Part shown: positions 8,713-16,008 of the stretch, piece by piece | Layout: each line of letters opens with the position of its first letter | Position numbering within the stretch: the stretch's first letter is position 1 | From: Tyzzerella sp. | GTDB lineage: Bacteria > Bacillota > Clostridia > Lachnospirales > Lachnospiraceae | Reading direction: 5' to 3' | Length of the DNA: 64,000 nt | Assembly (NCBI GenBank): GCA_017472665.1 | Contig: JAFUOS010000001.1 | Coordinates: forward strand, 62,001 to 126,000 | Translations under genes and position numbers: made by a program | The notes under the pieces: model-generated | The model's database searches: none | Told to the model about the DNA's origin: nothing | The model's input: only the letters and a program-made list of their open reading frames with translations

Positions 8713-9649
8713 CATCATCACCTCCAAACTGTTCTTCATACTTTGAACACGATGCTTTTAATAATTCAGGGGTTGCAGATAAATACCAGAAGGTATCTGC
8801 TGGTTTTACATGCCCTAGATAAGTTGATAAGACATGTAGTTTTTCATTTACATCTTCTCCCTGCTCATTCCATCTTAGGATCGTATTGCAGGCAAATGTA
8901 TGGCGAAAATCATATAATCTTACATATGGATATCCAGTAGGCTTAGCGTTGATACATGGACGAATTAGCTTAAATGCATATGCAAGTGATGATTCAGTCA
9001 ATTTTTTGCCACCCGTTGTATAGAAAAATGGATCTTTCGATGATTTTAATCCCAACTTTTCTTCAATCCACTGATGATAAGAGCGAAGTTGTTCCGTTAC
9101 ACTTTTGTGTATCGGTATATATCGTTCTTTTGAAAACTTCGTTTTTCTTATATGTAATGTATTATTTTTGAAATCTACATCTTCGTTCAAAAGATTCACT
9201 GGTTCGGATGGTCTCATTCCTGTAGACCACAGCAATCCGATGATGATATTTGTTGTGTATGAGCGGATTCCATCAGGTGAATAAAGGCTTTGACATTCAT
9301 CCATAAGAGTCCTGACATCTGATTGCGAATATATGTATGGTGTAGGACGCTCATGGACATTTTTAAAAATCAGACTATATATGATCTCACTCTCGCGGTC
9401 GAAGGAATATACATACTTAGAAAATGGGCGTATTACTTCTATTTTTCGTCCCATAGTCTTATCTGACTGATTACCGGAGGCAACCCATTTCAATGCGATT
9501 TCAGTTGTTAAAGGGCCATCATAATTAATAAATCGAGTATAAGCAGCAAAGCGTTCAAGTACAGTTGCTTCATGTGTCAGCTTAAAACCAAGGCTGTGCT
9601 TATATTCAAGATAATCTTTTAGTTGTCGGGAGATTCTGTTACTTTCCAT
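8702..9649 (-). CDS. RIT tyrosine recombinase, second gene
   Basis: About 315 residues, phage-integrase family. The first catalytic Arg is in STGMRPSEP. The second box reads LYDFRHTFA, so the usual His three residues before the Arg is replaced by Tyr; this is seen in several recombinase groups and need not abolish activity. The LGH box and the nucleophile are in LGHVKPADTFWYLS. Start 9649 is set by GGGAGGTG upstream and an 11-base overlap with the first gene, implying translational coupling. Confidence 0.9.
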   Translation of the reverse strand: MESNRISRQLKDYLEYKHSLGFKLTHEATVLERFAAYTRFINYDGPLTTEIALKWVASGNQSDKTMGRKIEVIRPFSKYVYSFDRESEIIYSLIFKNVHERPTPYIYSQSDVRTLMDECQSLYSPDGIRSYTTNIIIGLLWSTGMRPSEPVNLLNEDVDFKNNTLHIRKTKFSKERYIPIHKSVTEQLRSYHQWIEEKLGLKSSKDPFFYTTGGKKLTESSLAYAFKLIRPCINAKPTGYPYVRLYDFRHTFACNTILRWNEQGEDVNEKLHVLSTYLGHVKPADTFWYLSATPELLKASCSKYEEQFGGDDDEI

Positions 9650-10838
9650 CACAATCACCTCCCGGCCAAGGTGCTGCAACAGCTTTTAAGTGTTCGAAAT
9701 CCACTTTTATATAGGCTTTAGTCGAATCGAGAGATTCGTGTCCAAGTATATCTGCTGTTAATTTAAGTCCTGTACCATTATTGAATATCTTTGATGCTGC
9801 TGTCCGACGTAAAGCATGTGTTCCTTTCCAATATCCAGTAATGTGTTCTTTTTCAAAAGCATTACGAATGACGTATCGGACATTTTCACGGCTCATACAG
9901 GTGTACCGATTTACATACTTTCTTAAAAGAAGATGTTTTTCACTAGGAACAGAAGGTCTATAGCGAAGGATATATTCTTCCAGAAGCTTTCCTAATTCAG
10001 CAGATAAGGGTAACTGTCGAACATGATTATTCTTTGTATCATGTATTTGAATCAACGCATTTGTCCATTTAATGTCTCTCAACATAATGTTCGGAATTTC
10101 AGAACATCGCAATCCTAGATCGAGCATCAGGCGGATTATGATGTTATTTCGAATACCCATTTCTTCATCATTCTTGTAATGGAAACGCAACCGTTTTTCC
10201 TCGTCTGATGTAAGTATGATGGGAACATTTGATTTTTGCCAGTCAGCAGATGTAAGTGGTAATTCTAATACCGATCTATTTATTACATATCCCTTATATT
10301 CGAGGAATCGGAAAAAGTTTCTTAATGATGTAATATATCTGCCGATACTTGATGCTTTTATGTTTTGAAAAACCGTACATACATACTGTTTTATATCCTC
10401 AGCTGTTAACATTGACCAGTCATCAGGAATAGAATCTAAAGAATCAAGAAAAACTGAAATATGATGACATTCTGCTGTCGCTGACATGCTTGTTATGTGT
10501 TTGAATTCAGTAGAATATTTGAAGAATTCTTCCAGCAATTCCTTATTTCTTGTTGTTTTATATTTCTGGTTCCTATCATAGTTTCTAAAGACTTCACCGG
10601 TTTGCATCTGAAACAATAAACTTGAAGCAGGTCCTATGTTGTGTCTGGTGGACGGACTAAAAGTTTGATTGTTATCGGTCAGAGTATGATTTATGTGCTC
10701 ATACAAAAGTTGTGGATCTGTTACATTCCATGAATCTGGTGCTTGTTCTAATGCTTTCGTATAAGTATGAATTGTTTGTGGAGCATACCCCTTATTTTTA
10801 AGGAATTTCTCAAAGTTGTAAATAATTTCTGGGTTCAT
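9639..10838 (-). CDS. RIT tyrosine recombinase, first gene
   Basis: 399 residues. The N-terminal part is a core-binding domain (LKNKGYAPQTIHTYTKAL). The catalytic domain shows LGLRCSEIPN, the box HALRRTAAS (H-x-x-R), LGHESLDST and the Tyr in KAYIKVD. A strong AAAGGAGGT site precedes ATG 10838. It is the promoter-proximal gene of the trio. The terminal repeat lies about 60 bp upstream, so the promoter must be in or near the element end. Confidence 0.91.
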   Translation of the reverse strand: MNPEIIYNFEKFLKNKGYAPQTIHTYTKALEQAPDSWNVTDPQLLYEHINHTLTDNNQTFSPSTRHNIGPASSLLFQMQTGEVFRNYDRNQKYKTTRNKELLEEFFKYSTEFKHITSMSATAECHHISVFLDSLDSIPDDWSMLTAEDIKQYVCTVFQNIKASSIGRYITSLRNFFRFLEYKGYVINRSVLELPLTSADWQKSNVPIILTSDEEKRLRFHYKNDEEMGIRNNIIIRLMLDLGLRCSEIPNIMLRDIKWTNALIQIHDTKNNHVRQLPLSAELGKLLEEYILRYRPSVPSEKHLLLRKYVNRYTCMSRENVRYVIRNAFEKEHITGYWKGTHALRRTAASKIFNNGTGLKLTADILGHESLDSTKAYIKVDFEHLKAVAAPWPGGDCDGK

Positions 10839-10896
10839 AAGCTACCTCCTTTACGATTAATAAGGTAACTATGACATTTTTATTGAAATACGTTAA

Positions 10897-10925
10897 GAGC
10901 ACATAACTAAGTTCGACACATAATT
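10897..10925 (-). repeat. RIT right terminal inverted repeat
   Basis: Read on the minus strand it starts AATTATGTGTCGAAC and ends TTATGTGCTC. It borders the tnpC sequence directly at 10926 and fuses 11 foreign codons to the broken tnpC frame. Confidence 0.88.
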
Positions 10926-12320
10926 ACGGCCCACTGTGAATGGGCGGATGCTATTCTCGCTTAGGTTGTTAGAAAAACTGCAACGACCGTCTTGTAGGTA
11001 GTTGGCTAAAAAGTCACGGCGATTTCGAATATATGTAACCGCCTTCTCCATTCGAGAACCTCTTACAGGATTCTGATTATCAAGCCATGACAAAAAGGCC
11101 TCAATGACAGGCTTTTCCTTCTCGAGGCGAGCTTCTTTGATGGCTTCGAATGAATTGTGTGTTTTCTTGATTTTATCTTCCAGTTGGAAGAGATGATTAA
11201 CGTACATCATCCCTTGAACAGAAGGCTGCGTATAATCAAGCTGTTTTCCTTTTGGAATGGCCTCGGTCAGGTATCTGCGGATATGAGCCCAACATACGGT
11301 CCGTGTTGCTTCCCGTACTTTGTTGTAACCGCTGTATCCGTCGCACATAAGATAGCCTTGAAAGTTTTCCAGAAACTCCACAGCGTTTTCACCTGCCCGC
11401 GTCTCTGAATACTGGTAGATGACAATTGGAGCTTCTCCATCTTCACCCGTTCTGTACAGCCACATGTAGGACTTCGTCTGCGCGCGGCGCTCTGGTTCAT
11501 GCAGTACTTGAAGTGGTGATTCATCAGCCATTAAATGCTTTCGTTCCAAAAGTTTTTTTCGGAAGAAGTCATACATTGGCTTAAGGTAGGCTTCCGAATT
11601 CTTAATAACCCAGTTAGCCATTGTAGCGCGGGTAATTGATACACCGTATTGTTTCCAATCTTTCTCCTGACGATAGAATGGCAGACTGTTACAAAACTTC
11701 TGGTACATAAGCCAGGCTATGGTTTCTGCCGAAATCATGCCGTAAAGTCCATGAGCCTTTCCGTCCTTTCCTTTATAGATACTAGGAAGTTCATTGATTT
11801 CACACTCTGGACATTTATAGTTCTTACTGTAGTATTCAATAACTGTCATCTTGGCAGGAGTGAAGTGTAATTCCCTGCGGACGTATTCTTCACCGATATA
11901 GATTAGTGGCGTACCACATTCAGGGCATGCTTTTTCACCTTCCAAATCAAGATAGACCTTTTTAACAGGAAGGCCTTTGAAGCGCTCTGCGTTAGTAGCT
12001 CTTGGTTTTCGCTTTTTAGGCTCTTCGAACGTTTGGAGAAATATTTCTTCGAAAGCTTCGCCGTTCTGTTCTGATTCAGCTTCATTAAAAAGATTGTATT
12101 GGCCAGGTATATCAATGGCGTGCTTCTCGCTGGAAGCACCGAAGAGTTTCTTGCGGAGATATGCAATCTCTTCCCGCGCATTTTTCAGTTCCTGCTCTGA
12201 CGCTTCTTTGCTTTTGCGCATATCGTCAAGAGTAGCCTGCAGTGTTCTGATAAGATTATTCAATTCGGAAATCGTATCTTTCAGCTCACGAAGCTGAAGG
12301 TCTTTTGAATTGTTAGCCAC
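10926..12320 (-). pseudogene. IS66 tnpC transposase, N-terminal part (disrupted)
   Basis: Encodes about 465 residues of TnpC, the DDE transposase of IS66. It has an N-terminal leucine-zipper-like coiled coil (about residues 5-60), the LRKKLFGASSEKH segment, a zinc-finger-like CPECGTPL...CPEC region, then the catalytic region with MADESPLQVL and CDGYSGYNKV. The frame reaches FTVGR and then runs into the RIT terminal repeat, ending at 10893 with foreign residues. The missing C-terminus is at 7348-7584. Without it the last catalytic-domain segment is lost and the protein should be inactive. Confidence 0.92.
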
Positions 12321-12460
12321 GTCAGTATCTCCTTGGTTTTGATATGTCTAGTATACCAAAAATGATGCGATACTACATCAAAAAACTTGTTGATGAAGAA
12401 CAGAAAAATGTTGAAAAACCATCGGTTCTCCAACATTTTAGTGGAAAGTTATCAACATCC

Positions 12461-12805
12461 TCATGGGTTCATTTTTATTGCTTTTGGCTGTTCAATATCT
12501 AGACCAGACATGAGCCAGTCAAACTCACGCCAGGTAAGATTCCGGACTTCACTTTTATCTCGAGGCCAACGATAAGAACCTTGGGCGGTGAGTCTTTTGT
12601 ATATAAGCACTATGCCATCAGGTTCTTTTAGAATTCCTTTGATTCTGTCGCACTTGCGTCCGCAGAAAAGATAGAGTGTGTTGTTCTCGAAATTCATGGA
12701 AAAATGGTCTTGAATAATCGCACAAAGCCCCTCAATAGACTTACGCATGTCGGTTCGTCCAGTTACGATATAGATAGAATCGACATTAGAGATATCCGCT
12801 AACAT
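12461..12805 (-). CDS. tnpB: IS66 accessory protein TnpB
   Basis: 114 residues matching IS66 Orf2/TnpB. It begins MLADISNVDSIYIVTGRTDMRKSIEGL, followed by the typical LYLFCGRKCDRIKGIL and YKRLTAQGSYRWP segments. TnpB is needed for IS66 transposition but its biochemical role is not settled. Its start overlaps the end of tnpA by seven bases. It appears intact. Confidence 0.93.
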   Translation of the reverse strand: MLADISNVDSIYIVTGRTDMRKSIEGLCAIIQDHFSMNFENNTLYLFCGRKCDRIKGILKEPDGIVLIYKRLTAQGSYRWPRDKSEVRNLTWREFDWLMSGLDIEQPKAIKMNP

Positions 12806-13206
12806 AATGGTGCCCTCAAAGAATTTAAAATTCGGTCTAATAAAATCGGGTTTACAGAATTGTTGAGTTTGATAAACAATCCGTTCGTTGCTAGTTCAAT
12901 CGTATGTGAATTATCAAGGTACATTGGAGATGTCTCCACATGTGGAACAGTCTCAGTCGGTGTAATATCCGGAGTAATTTCAATCTTGACCACTTCCTGC
13001 TTAGAAGCTGTTAGGTCGAGAACATTTGCTTTGCCAACAGGTTTTGGAATGTCGCAGGCTTTTTTTCGCAGTCTGCTGACAGCGTTGTAAAAACAGGAAG
13101 ATGATATTCCGTTCTGTTCGCACCATGCAGCATCGGATAATCCGCTTTGGCGGCATTCCATTATGATTGACATCCATTCGTTAAGTGTTCAGTTACGATT
13201 TCTCAT
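12799..13206 (-). pseudogene. IS66 tnpA, interrupted by an early stop codon
   Basis: The natural start is ATG at 13206, preceded by a strong GGAGGG site, reading MRNRN and then TGA (13191-13189), followed in the same frame by TLNEWMSIIMECRQSGLSDAAW. The segment after the stop is the normal N-terminus of IS66 TnpA, a small helix-turn-helix protein (about 135 residues). The long open part after the stop could restart at ATG 13173 without a ribosome site. I therefore read it as a nonsense mutation rather than a shorter gene. Confidence 0.85.
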
Positions 13207-13324
13207 AAGTATTCCCTCCATAATTGTAGTAAAAATCTAACATCTATCAGTAGCTATCTTTAGATGTTGTAGTAAAAAACTATTTACTATCATTATGGAA
13301 GAGAAGTGCTCAGAAAGCAAAACG

Positions 13325-13344
13325 TCCAAAAATTAATCGCTTAC
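13325..13344 (-). repeat. IS66 right terminal inverted repeat
   Basis: Minus-strand reading starts GTAAGCGATTAATTTTTGG. It is followed outside by the octamer CTATATTC (13345-13352), the second copy of the target duplication. Confidence 0.88.
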
Positions 13345-13395
13345 CTATATTCCACTGAAAATAACAACAAATAACAACAAATGGCAGCAAATATC

Positions 13396-13424
13396 TTGAA
13401 AAATATTATACATAATGATATGAT
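13396..13424 (+). promoter_or_regulatory. Sigma-A-type promoter of the restriction operon
   Basis: TTGAAA (13396-13401), a 17-bp spacer and TATGAT (13419-13424), about 45 bp before the first gene. It lies outside the IS66 right end, so it belongs to the original locus. Confidence 0.65.
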
Positions 13425-13469
13425 AGTGAAGGAATTTCTTGTCTAAAATTTTAAAGCGTAGGAGAGGTT

Positions 13470-13661
13470 ATGTTAGAGAGTTTAAGTGAAAAATGGGTAA
13501 GTATAGATGATGCAGCAGAATATCTTGGTGTAAAACCTGTTACGATAAGAGACTGGATTAGAAAAGGGAAGGATATACCTGCACATAAAATAGGTAAACA
13601 ATGGAAATTCAAGTTTTCAGAATTGGACGCTTGGGTAAAGAGCGGACAAAGTGCAGAATAA
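13470..13661 (+). CDS. Small helix-turn-helix (excisionase/MerR-like) protein
   Basis: 63 residues consisting almost only of a winged-helix domain of the HTH_17/excisionase type: KWVSIDDAAEYLGVKPVTIRDWIRKG, then PAHKIGKQWKFKFSELDAWV. Start 13470 follows TAGGAGAGG. It is the first gene of the operon, 27 bp before the first methyltransferase start. By position it could be a control protein timing methyltransferase and nuclease expression, but C proteins of type II systems are usually XRE-like, so this is inference. It could instead bind DNA for the restriction complex. Confidence 0.8.
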   Translation: MLESLSEKWVSIDDAAEYLGVKPVTIRDWIRKGKDIPAHKIGKQWKFKFSELDAWVKSGQSAE

Positions 13662-13688
13662 AATATGAAAAGGATTGAGGATAGAAAC

Positions 13689-14774
13689 ATGGTTTATAAT
13701 GTGTTGGATTTATTTTCTGGTGCAGGTGGACTTTCAAGAGGATTTATGGATGCTGGCTATAATGTGGTATTGGGAGTAGATTTTGATGATGCAGCGCTAA
13801 AAACATTTAAGGCAAATCACGGAAAATCAGAGGCTATGAAACTAGATTTGTTTGATCATAGCAATATAGATAAGATTACAGAATATCTTGAAAGTAATAG
13901 ATTAAGTATAGATGTGTTGGTAGGTGGTCCTCCTTGTCAGGGATTTTCCGTTGCAGGACCAAGAAATATGGATGATAAAAGAAATTCATTATATCTCGCA
14001 ATGGTTAAGCTTGCAGATGTTTTAAAACCACAGGCTGTAATTTTGGAAAATGTTCCAGGTATGATTCAGATAAATGATGGTATTGGTGCAAAGAGAATTG
14101 TACAAGATTTTGCAGAAATTGGCTATAAAATGGTGCCGAAACTTTTGTATGCTCCTGATTATGGAATTCCTCAAATAAGAAAGAGAGTTTTTTTTGTTGG
14201 GCTGAGAGATACTGATGTGGAATTTGAATTTCCAGAAGCTCTTGTAGATAAAGAACACTATATTACTTGTGAAGATGCAATTGGTGATTTGCCTTCACTG
14301 CAAACAGCTGACGGGGAGATTATATACGGAGAAGAGGAACAGGATTATTTGTTCGATGCGGCCAACGAATATCAAAAGGAAATGCGGAAAAGAAGCACTA
14401 AGGTAAATAATCATATAGGCAGTGTACCAATCGAAAAAACCAAGACTATGATTTCAATGGTTCCGGAGGGGAAAAACTATAAAGCTCTTCCACCAGAATA
14501 TAGTTGTTTATATAAGTATCATGAAGCATTGACCAGATATCATAGTAAAAAACCGTCATTAACAATTAATACCGGACACAGATCTCATTTTCATTACAAA
14601 TGGAACAGAATTCCAACAGTAAGGGAAAGTGCAAGATTACAGAGTTTCCCGGATGATTTTATTTTCTATGGCAATAAGTCAGAACAGTACAGACAAGTTG
14701 GAAATGCTGTTCCGCCAATGCTTGGAAAAGTAGTGGCCAAGAAATTGCTGCAGTACCTTAAGGAGAACGAATAA
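13689..14774 (+). CDS. DNA cytosine-5 methyltransferase, first of pair
   Basis: About 361 residues with the ordered m5C methyltransferase motifs: I VLDLFSGAGGLSRGF (residues 4-18), IV with catalytic Cys in GGPPCQGFSVAG (about 80-91), VI ENVPGM (about 120), VIII QIRKRVFFVG and X QVGNAVPPML near the C-terminus. It transfers a methyl group from S-adenosylmethionine to C5 of cytosine. The target-recognition region lies between motifs VIII and IX. ATG 13689 has GAGGA upstream; the alternative ATG 13665 lacks one. It overlaps the second methyltransferase (TAATG). Two m5C enzymes usually mean an asymmetric site with each strand modified separately, as in LlaJI. Confidence 0.93.
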   Translation: MVYNVLDLFSGAGGLSRGFMDAGYNVVLGVDFDDAALKTFKANHGKSEAMKLDLFDHSNIDKITEYLESNRLSIDVLVGGPPCQGFSVAGPRNMDDKRNSLYLAMVKLADVLKPQAVILENVPGMIQINDGIGAKRIVQDFAEIGYKMVPKLLYAPDYGIPQIRKRVFFVGLRDTDVEFEFPEALVDKEHYITCEDAIGDLPSLQTADGEIIYGEEEQDYLFDAANEYQKEMRKRSTKVNNHIGSVPIEKTKTMISMVPEGKNYKALPPEYSCLYKYHEALTRYHSKKPSLTINTGHRSHFHYKWNRIPTVRESARLQSFPDDFIFYGNKSEQYRQVGNAVPPMLGKVVAKKLLQYLKENE

Positions 14775-15991
14775 TGAGACAGTATAAGTTTATAGATTTG
14801 TTTGCAGGATGTGGAGGTCTGGAAGACGGATTTTTACAATCTGGAAGATACAAGGATGTGGCAGCAGTGGAATGGTTAAAGCCGCAGGTTGATACATTGC
14901 GCCACAGATTAAAATCGAGATGGAATATTAAAGATGCAGATGAAAGAGTAATGCATTTTGATATTCAGAGAGAAGATGAGCTTTTCGGAGGATGGGAAGA
15001 TGCTGAATTTGGAAAAGGTGTGGGGCTGGATCATTTTGTAGACAAAGAGAATGGAATAGATGTAATTATCGGTGGTCCTCCATGTCAAGCATATTCTGTT
15101 GCAGGAAGAGTACGTGACGAAAACGGAATGAAAGATGACTATCGAAATTATTTGTTCGAACATTATTTAAATGTGGTAAACAGATACAAACCGGTGTTAT
15201 TTGTTTTTGAAAATGTTCCGGGTATACTAAGTGCTACACCTAGTGGAGTTCCAATTACAGATTTGATTCGGCAAGGATTTGAAAGAGTTGGTTATGAAAT
15301 CATTGATGACTTAAAAATGGCAAAGGTGAATGCAGCAGATTATGGTGTTCCTCAGAACAGAGATAGAGTAATAATAGTGGGTATAAGGAAAGGGGCATGT
15401 GAAAATATTCAATTTAAATTGAAGTATTTTTATAGTGAACTTTTACCACGTTATAAATCCGAAAAAAAGATAACTGTAAAAGAGTCAATTGGTGATTTGC
15501 CTTCATGTGTTCCGTTTTGGGATGAAGAGCATCATAAAAAGAGAAAATCGCATTTAGTTCCGGCATGCAAATACACATGGCATAGACCGCGATACCATAA
15601 TTTGAGAGATATGGATACTTTTAGAACTCTTGCGCTTGATATTGAGTCGGGCAGAAGGGAGTACGATAGTAAAAAAATTAGTGAATTGTATGAGGAAAAA
15701 GTCGGTTCTAAATCTCCTATTCACAGATATCATGTGTTGGAACCAGATTTGCCAAGCACCACAATTATTGCGCACTTATATAAAGATGGAAACCGCTTTA
15801 TTCATTATGATTCAAAACAAAGCAGATCCATTACAGTAAGAGAAGCTGCGAGACTGCAGTCATTTGATGATGATTTTGATTTCGTGGGTTCTCAGGGAAA
15901 TGCATATCAGATGATTGGAAATGCAGTGCCACCACAGTTGGCGAAAAGAGTGGCTTTGGCACTAAGTAAATTGCTCGATGAAATAGAATAA
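14774..15991 (+). CDS. DNA cytosine-5 methyltransferase, second of pair
   Basis: 405 residues with a second full motif set: FIDLFAGCGGLEDGF, catalytic PCQ in GGPPCQAYSVAG (about residue 101), ENVPGIL (about 146), QNRDRVIIVG and MIGNAVPPQLA (about 380). It is clearly distinct from the first enzyme, particularly in its longer insert before motif IV and in the recognition region, so it is not a recent duplicate. Its start codon overlaps the preceding stop, so translation is coupled. It is expected to protect the other strand or a second site of the same restriction system. Confidence 0.93.
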   Translation: MRQYKFIDLFAGCGGLEDGFLQSGRYKDVAAVEWLKPQVDTLRHRLKSRWNIKDADERVMHFDIQREDELFGGWEDAEFGKGVGLDHFVDKENGIDVIIGGPPCQAYSVAGRVRDENGMKDDYRNYLFEHYLNVVNRYKPVLFVFENVPGILSATPSGVPITDLIRQGFERVGYEIIDDLKMAKVNAADYGVPQNRDRVIIVGIRKGACENIQFKLKYFYSELLPRYKSEKKITVKESIGDLPSCVPFWDEEHHKKRKSHLVPACKYTWHRPRYHNLRDMDTFRTLALDIESGRREYDSKKISELYEEKVGSKSPIHRYHVLEPDLPSTTIIAHLYKDGNRFIHYDSKQSRSITVREAARLQSFDDDFDFVGSQGNAYQMIGNAVPPQLAKRVALALSKLLDEIE

Positions 15992-16008
15992 AACAAGGTG
16001 ATGAATTA

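Larger units (their letters stand above)
7585..10925 (-). mobile_element. RIT element (recombinase in trio) inserted in IS66 tnpC
   Basis: Three consecutive tyrosine recombinase genes on one strand overlap by 11 bases at each junction. They are enclosed by 29-bp imperfect inverted repeats (7610-7638 and 10897-10925, 25 of 29 identical). The three-gene order with overlaps is the defining layout of RIT elements. The insertion cuts tnpC cleanly after the FTVGR codons. The short motif CCGT borders both ends and may be a small duplication or a shared core site. An extra 28-bp near-palindrome lies only at the left end. The exact cleavage positions cannot be fixed from one copy. Confidence 0.88.
7224..13344 (-). 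mobile_element. IS66-family element carrying a nested RIT element
   Basis: The termini are inverted repeats starting GTAAGCGATTAATTTT (left on plus from 7224, right on minus from 13344), flanked by the perfect octamer CTATATTC. The element encodes tnpA, tnpB and tnpC in the usual order on the minus strand. Removing the nested insertion leaves about 2.8 kb, normal for IS66. It sits between the terminator of the GmrSD-like gene and the promoter of the restriction operon, so no host gene is broken. Both tnpA (early stop) and tnpC (split by the RIT element) look inactive. Confidence 0.93.

Noticed and set aside
13353..13390. Short AATAACAAC direct repeats as an operator or iteron
   Set aside because: Only two close copies plus one partial one; low complexity AT-rich sequence, no link to a replicon.
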